Notes under the pieces: model-generated
What the model saw: the letters and a program-made list of their open reading frames with translations, nothing else
Told to the model about the DNA's origin: nothing
Database searches by the model: none
Program-made: the position numbers and the translations under genes
From: Cladorhizidae sp. MBARI D1340-BT2
Lineage: Eukaryota > Porifera > Demospongiae > Poecilosclerida > Cladorhizidae
Direction of reading: 5' to 3'
NCBI GenBank assembly: GCA_028752905.1
Contig: JAQNBH010000013.1
Location: forward strand, 14,844,816-14,908,815
DNA length: 64,000 nucleotides
In this document: positions 1 through 12,753 of the stretch, piece after piece
Numbering within the stretch: position 1 is the stretch's first letter
Layout: each line of letters starts with the position of its first letter

Positions 1-160
1 TCGTAGTGAAGAGAGTGATAGAGAAAACAACAGCAGATTTGAAGTTGTTGTAGGAATGAAGACTTGTTGCCAAGCTATATATGTATACTACTACTCTCAA
101 CAGACTCTAGTTGACATTAACGAAATTACAATGACCTTCTCAATGTCAACTTGATTATGC

Positions 161-277
161 CTGATCAAGGCTAGAGCATCTAGTCCAAACATCGAGTGAA
201 TACAATTTGTTGAGAAGGTGATTTTAATTGAAATTCACTCTCTTGACGTTTTGACTAGATGCTCTAGCCTTCATCAG
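161..277. repeat. Short inverted-repeat element (MITE-like)
   Basis: Two 30 bp arms (161-190 and 248-277) are near-perfect inverted repeats built on the core GGCTAGAGCATCTAGTC. They enclose about 57 bp. No coding capacity is visible. Related single arms recur at 11879-11940 and 63443-63490, so this is a dispersed family. It lies upstream of the first recognised exon of the large + strand gene, probably in an intron. No target duplication is clear. Confidence 0.75.
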
Positions 278-778
278 GAACAATGAAATGCTAAGACTCA
301 CTAGAGAACGGGTAGCATGGGTAATAGCTGACAGGAAAGCATATGTAGTTTCATCCTACATACATAGCTACTCAGCTGCAGAGTTATGATACTGCCTTAA
401 AATGTGTTTGCTAAGCTGGAAATGAACATCTTGGTGAATGTGGAGAATATCTGAGCATGTACAGATCAATAATGTACATGGTTTCAGCTACAGTATGCTA
501 GTGTTAAGAATGTTAAGTTTTGTCCAGTACATATGGCATCATTCTAAAACTTTTTTCTGTTCTCTATCGCATCTTTGCTTGCCACTCAATATTTTTCATA
601 TGTTATTAGCTATTATATATCTCATTGAAGATACCTTCAGGAGCAATGTGTAATGGTAAAGGGTCATCAAACATGAGTGCGTGTTTTATTATTGCATCAT
701 CATAATTATTTAGCCTGACTATATTGTAATCAGAATGATATCTAACCATTCTACTGATTTTCCTATGTGATTGCGTAG
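278..778. other. No recognisable feature; presumed intron
   Basis: AT-rich sequence with only short spurious ORFs. It ends in an AG acceptor at 777-778 directly before the first recognised exon. I found no supported exon in it. Confidence 0.4.
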
Positions 779-872
779 GTGACACCTTGCATTATAAGGT
801 GAAGCTGACCCAATGTACCGATGAAAAGTATCCAAAATATACCTTCTCTGTCATAGGAACAATGGATGGGAG
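779..872 (+). CDS. Exon of the large + strand gene
   Basis: AG acceptor at 777-778 and GTAAGG donor at 873. Only one of three frames is open. It encodes about 31 residues that end in the motif [11 protein letters not shown] plus a split Arg codon. The split codon is completed exactly by the exon at 4526. It is too short to appear as a stand-alone ORF. Confidence 0.8.
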
Positions 873-3800
873 GTAAGGGCTTGCAATTCGTACTTAAGGA
901 GACTGACTTCATATTTATTCTGTTAGCACAGGTACATGTATATTGATGTTCATGTATCCATCCAACCCGTTCTCCCCTCTGTCCTCTTTACACATGGCAT
1001 TTTGTTGGTCTACCCAAAACTAGGAACTAGCTCCATAAGAGGAAATAATTATAACTAAGAGGGCGTGGGATAATGCTTTCTTTTTCTACACTGTAATGAT
1101 ATCTTGATTGGTGTAAGTTGGCCATAATGTCATGCAAAGTCGAGCCATTTTCGTGGACAAACTCAATCTTGCTTGTTTATTCCACCAATCATCTAGGTTA
1201 TCACCATATGTTGGCATGTTAGTCGGTGTACATAGTTTTCAGGGACCTTAAAATAAAATGGGATGGGGACCAACCTCTCTGAATCTCAACAACAAGAAGT
1301 ATAGGAGCGCCCCAAAACTTGTCGTGTTTAAACCCAGCATGCGTGCAAAGTTTAACCGTATGCATTTTCCAACTGTCTGAAAAGAGCGGTTTCAGACGGT
1401 TTTTCCTAAAAATGCTCAAAAACGTCCCAAATGGAGCAACGCACGAAGAGTTTAGATGCAGGATATGTTTAGACGCACAAATCGTTTAGACATACGCAAC
1501 ATTTATTAATTATTCGGCCTGATAGGATCGCCGGGAGTTGCACGTGGCAGTCATTTCAGTTCGTGACTTTTAGCGAAGGATGGTGTATTCGACATACAAG
1601 AAGCAGAGAATTTTATTATATTAGAGGATTGAAGGCACCAACCATTGTCAGGATCTTGGAGATGGAGGGTATTATGGCAATGGGGCAGGGGGTCGATTCC
1701 GATAAGGTGAGCTCTGAAAAAGAGTAGCCACTAGAGCAACGACTGTTAACCTTTCTCCCGCCTTCATTTATTGCTGAACACATGCACAAGTGGAATTTAA
1801 TGTTACAATACTTAACGATCCATGCCTAACGTACCGTTCGTACATACAGTACTTGTGTTGTTGGCGAATGCTTGGAGAATGGTACGGAAACTCTGTGACT
1901 CAAACGTCCAATGCAAACGGAACGTCAAGTTTTAGAGGGCTTGTACTGCATGTAGCACAGCCAAGATCCTGGAAGTTCCCATAACAGGATCTACATACAC
2001 TGTAACACGACTGAACTCCTGCAAGTCCTATAACTGGACAATGAAGTCTTGTGAGCAAAAATCTTTCACTCTACATACCTTAGTCTTCTTTTCCCTCTTA
2101 CTGTCAACAGCGCCATGGTGCTAGATCGAAAAAGCATGTGCCCGATAGTTTATTTGCCATAATTTTATATCATAAAAGAACTCCTTTCCAGCTGTATATT
2201 CACTAATTTTAAGTGCCTCACTACCCAGTAACCAGGGAGAATAAATCTTGAATGACCCACCGTTCTTGATTTTGATGACCACCAAAAATGACTAGCCAAC
2301 TAAGTCATGACTAGCCAACTAAGTCTAGACAGGCAGTATTTATTACTCATGAGGATGACTCTAGTGGGAAAGAAGGTCGTGGCAACCATGCCTACCTCGG
2401 TGTAATTTCTTGTGAACATGGAGCGTTTGATAAGGTGGCCACAGCAGTCACAACTGTTGGAACGTCGGTTAGTTAGCTTAGCACTACAGCAGAAAGTGTG
2501 ATGACTTGGTGTCTTGATGAGGAAAGCGTTGATCAAGAAGGCTTCTCAGGTTTGTGAATGTGATCTAGCTGTAGTATTAGCCTGTTAGTTGACCAAAGAG
2601 CAGTATCTTTTTCCCTCTGGGTAAAACTGATATTTGCCTAAGCCTCTATTTTGCTCCTCGCACTTCATCTCTTCTCACAACCCAGTTATATCAAATATAA
2701 CTATTCAGAACCATAAAACAATGCCATATGCAGATAAATAGGAATATTCATATTCATATTGGTATATATATAGTGGGAAAGAGTGAGGCCTTGTCCATGT
2801 TTTGTTGAAAAGGTACAGAATGCATGCAAAACAAAATATGTTGTATTAGTGATATCAAAAAACCCTACTGTTGGATCAAATATTGAGAGTAGTAACATGT
2901 TTGTTACAGTGACGACACAATATTATTCTTAAACCTACTGTTGGAGCAAATATTGCGAGTAGTAATATGTTCTATTATACTGACACAATATTGTTCTTAA
3001 CCTACTGATGTATCAAATATTGCGAGTAGTGATGTGTTACTACAGTGATACAGTAGCCTTTGTCTCCAATACCTTAGCAGCCAAATTTTGTGTAATTTGT
3101 CAGACACCAATAACAAGTGATTGCTGAATGTTTGTAAGCAATATTATATAACTAAATACAAGCCCCCCAAAATATGCCGTTTGCATTGCGTACAACGTAA
3201 AAACAACAACACACACCGTAAACGCTAACCAACGCAACAGTAGCAAACGGAAATAAACCTCCGCTTAGCGGTGCTGCAGCACAAGCGCTTCACAATTAAA
3301 AAAGCAGTGACAGTGCGCTAGTAGGCTTCAGTTGAGTAGTGAGCGTTTTTCCAAGTCTTCTCTTCTTTCCGGAGCCTCTCATTGCAGTCTAGTCTAAGCC
3401 TCCTGTTCTGTGCTTTAGTCGAGCGTCAGTCCCATCATGAAGCAGTGCAGTTGAGCGTCTGCCTCCTACTGAAGCACTTTCGTTACAGTCGAGCATAGGT
3501 CTCCAACCTCTTTCTATAAATACAGATTTATAACAAGCTAGAGGTGCGGGGAACTACGCTCGATACAAAAGTGCTCAGGTAGAAGACAGATGCTCGACTG
3601 CACTGCTGTGCTCTCACTGGGACCGTTGCTCAATTTTAGTACAGAACAGGGGACTTGCACTATTTCAGGTGGGAAGAATGAAGGTTCTGGAACTAAGAAA
3701 AGACAATTCTAGCCCTCCTGTGCGAAATGGTACAGATGAGCGTCAGAAGCTTTTTATTATTATTATTTTAATTTTATATTATGTATATATATATATTTCT

Positions 3801-6800
3801 AATTGCTGCTCTCTTTATTTTGTTTTATGCCTGGACAACTGTTCAGTTACATGATGTTGGCTAGGGCTAGGGCCAGGGCAATTGTTGTGTTCTTTGTACC
3901 AAAATTTCCGGAAAATATTAAAAAAAGGTAGTAGTCCCACTTTTGAGTGACCACCTTCAAATCAACAGTCTGAAAGGAGGTGGCCTGGCATTAATTAAGG
4001 GGGGACGATGCTTTTTTTAATTTTTACCTGTGGTTACAACTTTAGAGCTCCGTAGATACTGCAAACTTCATGGTATGGACTTGATATATAGCTCAAAAGA
4101 TAGGTCTCTCTGTGTGCTCTCTTTTGATACTAAAATATGTTTCATAGGTATAACTATAGGCAAGTGAAAGCGGAGGGACCTAAAAAACCTGAATCCCCGC
4201 AGCCTCCACAGAAACCACTCCGGATTGCGAAGTGCCAAAAAATTGCAAATGGGACGAGTGGCTAGAGGAAGCTCTAGCGCATGCAATCACCGTTTTGAAT
4301 AGGCGTTAAAAATTTATTACCTGGTCAGACACGTGGGTGCAAAATTGATGGTATTGATTTTCAACATTTTTGTTTTGATGTTGTTCTCTATCTCCTAAGT
4401 GTCCCTCCAAGTCTTGAACCTTTAAAATATGGGGGAGGGACATTTACTCATGAACATTCATGTACTAGTTTATTTTCATGTACAAAGAGCTTTCACCCTT
4501 AAAATGCTTGTTTTCTGTCATGTAGATTTGACACAGGCTTCTCGATATTGAAACTTCTGGTTAACAAGGATGAATTCATGGAGCAGCTTCCCGTCCAGCA
4601 GATGTGGCCCATACTAGTTGGTGTGGCCTGCCAGCACACAGGCAAGCAGCGGCTGCAGGTTTTGGGACTGTTGCTGCGTATCGTGCAACTCTACAGCAAG
4701 GGAGGGGCTCTGAGAGAGAGGAAAGGGAGAGTGGAACTCTCTGCGCTAAAACCTTTATGGCAGCTCTATACCAACACTATGAGGGAATATGGTGAGGAGA
4801 GGGGGGGGATAAAAACCCAACTTAAACAAAATAATTGCTTGCTGGTCAAATTCCCTCACTAAGTACATGTACAGTACAAGCCCCCCAAAACATGCCGGTT
4901 GTGTTGGATTCAACGTTTAAAAAACGCAAACCGTGAATGCAAATAAACGCACACCGTAAACGCTAACAATCTCAAAGGAAACCAACGGTTGGGATAAACT
5001 GTCTGCTTAGCGGTGCTGAAGCGCAAGTGCTTCGCAGTTAGTGTCGATGCGCTAGTAAGCCTCAGTTGCATTTTCAATGTTCCAGAGCCTTAATTCTTCC
5101 CACCTGAAGTATTGCAGTCTAGTCTAGTCTAAGCCTCCTGTTCTGTACTTCAGTCGAGCGTCACCCATCAAGAAGCAGTGCAGTCGAGAGTCCGTCTCCT
5201 ACTTGAAGCCAGTCGAGCATAGGTTTAAGCACCTTTTTCTTGCTATAAATGCAAATAACAAGCAAGAGGAGCGGAGACCTATGCTTGATAGTAGAGCAAA
5301 AGTGCTTCAGGTAGAAGACAGATGCTCGACTGCAACTGCTGTGCTCTCGCTGAGACCGACGCTCATACGTCCCAGGGGACTTGCACTATTTCAGGTGGGA
5401 AGAATGAAGGTTCTGGAACTAATCTTAGCCCTCCTATCTGAAATACAGATGAGCGTCAGAAGTATTTATTATTACAATATATATATATAGCTGCTCTCTT
5501 TATTTTGTTTTCTACCTGGATAACTATATGATGTTAATTGTTGTGTTCTTTGTCGTACCAAAAAAAAGTTATAACAAAGGCAATAGTCCCACTTTTGAGT
5601 GACCACCTTCAAATCAATGGTCTGAAAGGAGGGGGACTGGCACGACTGACTGGCACTAAGGTAGGTGATGAAATGTGGTGCCAACTTCATTGAACCTTGA
5701 AGACAAACTGGGGAAGGCTGAGGCACTGGGGAAGTTAAGGGAGCCAACCTGTTCTCCAGAAGAGGCATACGGTTGGTTAGCTACCTCTGGTTCTTCTCCA
5801 ACAAAGAACATTCTTATTATATATGCCTAAGAGAAGAAAGAAATACGCAATCACATTGTCCAATAACATTATTCATTTTGAATGCATAACCACTTTATCC
5901 ATCTACAAATAAGAATGTGTCAATAATTTGGTGGAATATGGGTTAGACAGCTGGACACGTTAGTGGAGATCTTGGAAGGAAACTAGGGGTCATCACCAAA
6001 ATCCTATCTACTTTATTTGCTGCCAATCAGCATGTTCAAATATCCTTATGAAAAGGACTATCTACATTTTTCCTCTCCCACATTGTCCACGGGTAACCAC
6101 TCTTATTACCCTGGCACTACTCAAACACTAGTTGGTATGCTGCCACCAGGTAGCTAATGCTTAGCTACTACTGTTCCATGGAGTATGGTTATAATTAAAG
6201 TCTTATGCTCAACAACAAAAGTCAACTATATACTCAACTATATTCGCAATGAACTCCAGTGATTAGGCTTTGATACTGGTTTATATGACCAGCACTCTGC
6301 CTTTACATGTAGCGGGTTGTGATGAATATCATTTACACATGATAAGTGTTAACTACAGTTATTGTTTAATGAGTTTGGAGGTCACCCTGTGACACCCCTC
6401 TCTGGTTCTCCGAGGACAGTGCGTGCTAGGGTCTTTCTCTGTCACAAGACTGGACTCTGTCATAGGCCAAGATTGGCGAGACATCCCGTCGGCATTCTTG
6501 TTGTCAGTCCCGGGGCGGTGAACAATATCGTATAAGTACGGTTGGAGTGCCATCGACCACCGGGCGAGCCTCCCATTCTCATCTTTCATCCTGTCGAGGT
6601 ATTTGAGGCTTCTGTGGTCAGTACATATAGTGAAGCGAGCTCCTGATAGGTAAACACGAAAATGTTTGACAGCTTCAATCACTGCCAGGCACTCTTGTTC
6701 GGTGACTGTATAGCGGTGTTCAGCCCCTCTCATTTTTCTCGAGTAGTATCCCACTGGATGTTCCGTCTGCTTGTCATCCACTTGGCTTAACACTGCCCCA

Positions 6801-9800
6801 ATCCCAACACCTGACGAGTCTGTGTGCAGCAGGAATGTCTTGTCCATGTCAGGACTTCTGAGTACTGGGTGTTCTGTTAGGTTTCTTTTTATGTCCTCGA
6901 ATGCAGTTACTCGGCTCTCCATCCATTCTACTGGATCTGGTGCTTGCTTGCGAGTTGCCTCTGTGAGCAGGATTGCCATAGACCCGAAACCAGGCATGAA
7001 TCGTCTATAATAATTTGCCAAACCGAGAAAGGACCTCATATCCTTTTTTTTAATCGGGTGTGGGTAATTCAGTAGGGCCTCCACTTGTTTTGGACGAACT
7101 AATCCTGCACCCACTCTGTGTCCTAGGAAGAGGCAATCTGGTGCTGCTAACGTACACTTTGTTGGTTTAATCACTAAGCCAGTCTCCTCTAGTCGTGAGA
7201 AGACTGTATCCAGGTGAGTACAGTGGTCGCTAAAACTCTGGCTATAAATGACGATGTCGTCGATATAGGCGGCTGAAAATCCGGAAAGGTCAGCCAGTAT
7301 CGAGTTCATCAGTCGTTGGAATACTGATGGTCCGTTCTTCAGACCGAATGGCATTCTGATATATTCCCACTTGCCATTGGGAGTTATGAATGCTGTCTTT
7401 GGTATGGACTCACTATCTACCGGCACTTGATGGTAGCCTCTTTCGAGATCTAGTGTCGAAATATGAGTAGCTTTGCCTAATTTATCCAGTAACTCGTCTA
7501 TGCGAGGTAGAGGGAATGGGTCGGCTTTGGTAACTTCATTCAGTCGTTTATAGTCTATGCACGGGCGCACTCCACCATCCTTCTTTTTCACCAGTAATGC
7601 CGGTGCTGCCCACACACTCTTGGACGGTCGTATATTATCTCGAGCTCTAACAACTTTTTGACCTCCTTGTCCATGAGTTGGAGTTTGTTAGGATCTATCC
7701 TGTAGGGCGGCCTACTGATTGGATAAGCATCTCCCGTCTCCAGCCTGATGTCAGTGTACTTTGTGTAACCTTTACCACCTGTTAACTTCTCATGTTTCCT
7801 TACTAGTTCACTCAACGTCTGTTCTTCTGCTGCTGTTACAGTCGTACTGATGGTCACCCCCTCCTCCTCCTCTAGATTGACAGTGATATCGTCCATCAAC
7901 CATGTCATCTCTAGGCACGCTGCCACCGCGAGTGAAATTCTTTCAAGAGGTTGATGTGTCGTTGCACCTTCCTTCGTGGATGTTCAGGGATGTTAATCTG
8001 GTATGTCGTCTCATCGACTTTCTTTAGGACAGTGTAGGGCCCTTCCCATTCAGCGAGAAATTTAGGGCCTAGTGGCGGTGTTCGAAGTAGAACCAGATCA
8101 CCCTGCTGAAATGAATGTCGTTGTGCCTTCCTGTTGTAATGCTCTTTCTGTTCCGCTTTCTTTTCTTCCTCATTTTCTCTGGCTACTTCTCGCATTTGTT
8201 CCAATCGGTCTTGGATCGTTGTGACATAAGTAACTACGTCCACAGGTGTTGATGCTGTGCCCGTCCACCATGTCTTCATCGTTTGTAGAGGGCCCGCAAT
8301 TTGTCTGCCATACAGCAACTCAGATGGGGTGAATCCGGTGCTGTCGTTTGGTGCTCTCCTATACTCTCCAAGCAAGTGAGGTATTGCAAGGTCCCACTGA
8401 CCGTGCCATGCTTTTATGTCTTTCTCATCATAGATTTAAGGGTGGAGTTGAATCTTTCTACCAGACCGTCGCACTGGGGATGGTAGGGAGTTGTCTGGAT
8501 ACCTTTTACTCCGAGTAGATTGTACAGCTCTTTCATGAGGCGACTGGTGAAATTCGACCCACAATCTGTTAAAATTTCGTGTTGTACACCAGTCCTAGCA
8601 AACATGACCATGAGTTGGTCGGCCATGGTTCGACTATCTGTAACGCTGAGTGGGAAAGCTTCAGGCCAACGGGTGGCATAGTCCATTAGTACTAGCACAA
8701 ACCGGTTGCCTGCATTTGTCCTGGGGAGTGGGCCAATCATATCCATGCCTACCCTCTGGAATGGAACATCTATCACTGGAAGAGGACGCAGTGGTGCCGG
8801 TTGTTGTGACTGTCGGCCTGCTCTTTGACAATCTGGGCAAGGTTGACATAGTTTACGAACGTCAGCGTAGACTCCTGGCCAGAAGTAGTCGTCGAGCACG
8901 CTCTGAGTGGTTCGGTCTCGTCCTAGGTGCCCTGGCCGATGTGCTAGTGACAACACTAGGGAACGGTATTTCTTAGGTACACATTGTCTCCTCTCCCAGT
9001 CGGTCTGTAGTGAGTCTCCATAACAGATCGTCCTGTTTGACAAATTCGCTGTCATGATTCTCTGTCTTCTCCCAACATGTCTGTAGCGTTTCAACTTGTT
9101 CTTGATCTTTTCTGAATACTGTCATGTCTACGTCCAACGGGTGACTTGCCTTGCTACTGACATACTTTGCTCGTGCTTTCTTTTCATGGCTCGGCTGTCC
9201 TTCTGTGATTGCTCGTTGTCAGACGATGCTGAGTCAGAGTTGTAGGCTTCGATGCAAGCACCTTCCCGAATGTCTTCCTTGAGTTGCACTTGGCCTGCTG
9301 GTACATCATCTTCTTCCTCCCCTCCTGATGAATCTGTCACATCAGAGTCGGCTTCCTTGTAATTGACAGGTGAGATGGGGTGCTCCACGTCTGCATCTTG
9401 TGACCGTGTGGTGACGACATTGATGAGGTTTTCGTACAGCATCTTCTTCCCAATGTTCCAGATCTCTGGAAAGTCCATGCCCCAATTGTTCTTGCACTGC
9501 TACTGTTAGCTGTTCGTCGACTCCATCCACTTCTAGTGTGATTTGAGCTAGAGGCAAGGTTGAGACTGTGCCATTGAAAGCTCGTACCTGGACTTTCTCT
9601 CCAGTGTAGTCAGTCTGTTTGATGAGATGGTTATCCACGACTGACCTCTCAGCTCCAGTGTCGAGTAGCAGTCTACTGCAGCTGGATCCATTGATCATTC
9701 CATCCACCATTCGGTGTCTGTTAATTTCTACTTGCACCAAGGCCACTTCCTCTCTGGTCATCAGTGGCGAAGCTAAGTTGACAAACTCTAACTTCGGTGT

Positions 9801-12722
9801 ATCTGGGATATTTCTGCTGTCGTGACATTCGGCTGCGATGTGTCCATAATTCTGGCATTTAAAACATCTTGGTTGGTTGTGTTTATCATATTTTGGCAGA
9901 CGTTTCTTAGCAGGCCGGTCGACAGGTTTGTCCGATGCCTGTCTGTGCGGAGATCCCCTCCTTCGGTCTCCTCTCTCATTGTGTCGCTGGGGTTTGTCGA
10001 TTTGTGGGCGATTTTGGTCATCCCGCCTATGTATATTGCGAGGGGGTGATCTATCTCGTTCTGTGACAGCATCATAGCTTCAACCCCTTTTGTTGATGAA
10101 GTCATCGGCCCACCTGGCTGCTTCCTCTCCGGTGTCCGGTTCCTTGTCCCTGACGTGATGGGCTATCTGTCGAGGTAATAGCCTGATCACAGCGTCCATA
10201 GATACCAAATCAGCGGCATCCTCCACAGTCTCACAGTTAACCATCCATTTGTTGGTCAGATTCTTGTGATGTTTGTAACATGTCATCCAAGTTTCTCCTT
10301 TCTTTCGTCTTAGCTGGTCCATCTTGGTTCTGTACGTCATTGTGGAAACTCGATAGTGGGTAAAAAGGGCTTTCTTCAGTGTGTCGTAGTGTCTTTCCTG
10401 TCTGCAGGTGTTAGTGCTATGTACACTCCAGTTGCTTCTGCACTCAGTATGGGATCCAGGTGTTTAGTCCACTGTGTCGGGTTCACCTCGTAACACCCCA
10501 TGTGCGCTTCAAACGCAGTGAAGTAGTCTTCCACGTCTTCTCCTGGATCAAGTCGTCTGAACTTAGCGATCTTCTCCTTGTGGGTTACCTCGTGGCTGTA
10601 TGTCGACCTGGGGCTGTCTTCCATCTCTCCAGACCTTTCTCTTCTGGTGTGGTTGGACAGAAGTAATTCCCAGAATTTTTCTCTCTCCTCCTCTGCCTTT
10701 TCTCGTCTCTCATCCATCCTCAACATCATTGCCATCAAATCACTGACGGGTACTGCTGCATCTTTCTCGTCTATCTCTTCTTCGTGCTCATTTCTTTGCT
10801 TCCTTTTGGCAATGTCAAATCCTTTAACTCAGACACTTGTACACGATGGTTCAACTTCTTTATTAGCTCAATTCACCAGAAAAATTCAGCAAGTTCCAAT
10901 CGACAAGGTTCTAGATAGCAAGGCTAACTTCTTCTAGTAGAACCAGAATTCTAAACTAACAGGTCTTGTAGCAAATCCAAAGGTAAACTGACTCTATCAG
11001 AATCTTAAGGCTAACTGTTTGTAGCAAATCCAAAGGCAAACTGAATCTATCTGAATCCTAAAGGCTAACTGTTTGTAACAAATCCAAAGGCGAACTGAAT
11101 CTATCAGAATCCTAACTGACTATCAGAATCCTACGGCAAACTGACTCTATCAGAATCCTAAGGCAAACTGTTTTTGTAGCAGTATCCCAACGCTGCCACC
11201 ATTTGTCCACGGGTAACCACTCTTATTACCCTGGCACTACTCAAACACTAGTTGGTATGCTGCCACCAGGCTACCAAGAATCACTGTTCCATGGAGTTTG
11301 GTTATAATTAAAGTCTTATGCTCAACAACAAAAGTCAACTATATACTCAACTATATTCGCAACGAACTCCAATGATTAGGTTTTGATACTGGTTTATATG
11401 ACCAGCACTCTGCCTTTACATGTAGTGGGTTGTGATGAATATCATTTACACATGATAAGTGTTAACTACAGTTATTGTTTAATGAGTTTGGATCTAAACC
11501 ACTCAAAAGCTGCAGTTAGAGAATGCTGATATACAAACTATCCACTAGTCAAGATAATTATTGACACTTTATACATTGAGAGCACGTTATGTAGCTAAGG
11601 CTTGCACACAAAGGCTATCTAAGTTTTGTAAGCCTTTCTTATGGAACAACTTAATTAAAAAAATGCTTGCAAATGCTATAGTACAGAAGCTATGACTTAC
11701 AAACCTGTGAAGGCCCAGCAACTAGCTGAAAAGAGGTCTTGACTTTATATCACAAACATACAGAATCTACTCACTGTTTTTCACCGTGGGCTTCAGGATA
11801 TCTCTTCAACGACTTATGTTGGTAGAACAGGAGCAAAACATATATCCATGTTCTCAACAAGCATTAGCATCTCATTACTGATGAAGGCTAGAGCATCTAC
11901 ATTAGTCGAAATATCGAGAGAGTTAATTTCATTGAGAAGGTCATTGTAATTATCCATGTTGACCACAACCATTTCAGTGACCTTTGTTATTATTAGTATG
12001 AGAAGGTCGGAGAAGGTCATTGTAATTATCCATGTTGACCACAACCATTTAAGTGACCTTTGTTATTATTATTATGAGAAGGTCATTGTAATTATCCATG
12101 TTGACAACAACCATTTCAGTGACCTTTGTTGTTATTATTATTATTATTAATACAGTTGTGGGTAGCAGAAGATGGTCTTTAAATGTTTGTAATGATAAAG
12201 TTGATAAGATTGTTTGGTGATGTTTCTCTTGTTTTTTCCCCCTTTGGTTTTGCCATTCTTCCCTACAGAAAGCAAGTCCAGCACGCTGCTTAACCTTGCT
12301 CCTGAAATTGTGCGTCTGCTGACAGAACTGTTCCTGTGTGTGGAGAACCTGTCTCAGGATTGGGGGCTCTCTGAGGAGCTCATGATGGGGACTCTCACCA
12401 GTGAAGAGCTCCATCGCTGGCTGGAGAGAGGCATCAGCAATGTGGCTTATGTCAGCATTGCACTGGGCCTGGACAACTTCTTGGCCAAGACTTTCATCGA
12501 GGAAAAGGTAGGTCTAAATAAGCACATGTAAACTCTCCTTCTATTTACAGATATGCTGAAAGTCAGTTTGTGGTGGCATTGCTACTTCAAGTATACACAA
12601 CCTATATGCTAACATAACTCATTCATGTTCCTTGCATCAATTATTAAATCACAGAAGAAGCTACCTCTGGAAGCCAAGAAGGAGAAACCTAGTGTCACTG
12701 ACGATGATGAGGAAGAATATAT

Positions 12723-12753
<31 letters not shown>

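Larger units (their letters stand above)
873..4525 (+). other. Intron holding several repeats
   Basis: This 3.65 kb intron carries a three-copy tandem repeat (2864-3055), the first copy of a long dispersed repeat (3158-3990) and a single 97 bp satellite monomer (4048-4137). At 2288-2325 there is also a 19 bp motif repeated twice in tandem. I see no exon between the two phase-matched splice sites. Confidence 0.6.
6083..11492 (-). mobile_element. LTR retrotransposon, Ty3/gypsy enzymes in copia order (Gmr1-like), decayed
   Basis: Two direct LTRs (6083-6379 and 11203-11492) flank a minus-strand body. Read 5' to 3' it has a leader with tandem repeats, gag with a CCHC knuckle, protease, integrase, then reverse transcriptase and RNase H. 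A Ty3-type RT (YIDDIVIYS) downstream of a GPY/F-type integrase is the hallmark of the Gmr1 group. Canonical Ty3/gypsy has integrase last. Next to the 5' LTR the body starts TGGTGGCAGCG, a plausible primer-binding site. Frameshifts inside gag, integrase and RT mark it as inactive. Clean TG...CA ends and a target duplication could not be found. It lies antisense in an intron of the large + strand gene. Confidence 0.92.

Noticed and set aside
3996..4012. TTAAGGGGGGACGATGC as the end of a TTAA transposon in the first intron
   Set aside because: No matching second end with TTAA was found nearby, so it is reported only as a comparison, not as an element.
8650..8976. 108-residue + strand ORF and similar short ORFs over the LTR element
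   Set aside because: Opposite strand of integrase. No domain features.
6083..11492. Endogenous retrovirus
   Set aside because: No envelope-like frame. The domain order is that of a retrotransposon.
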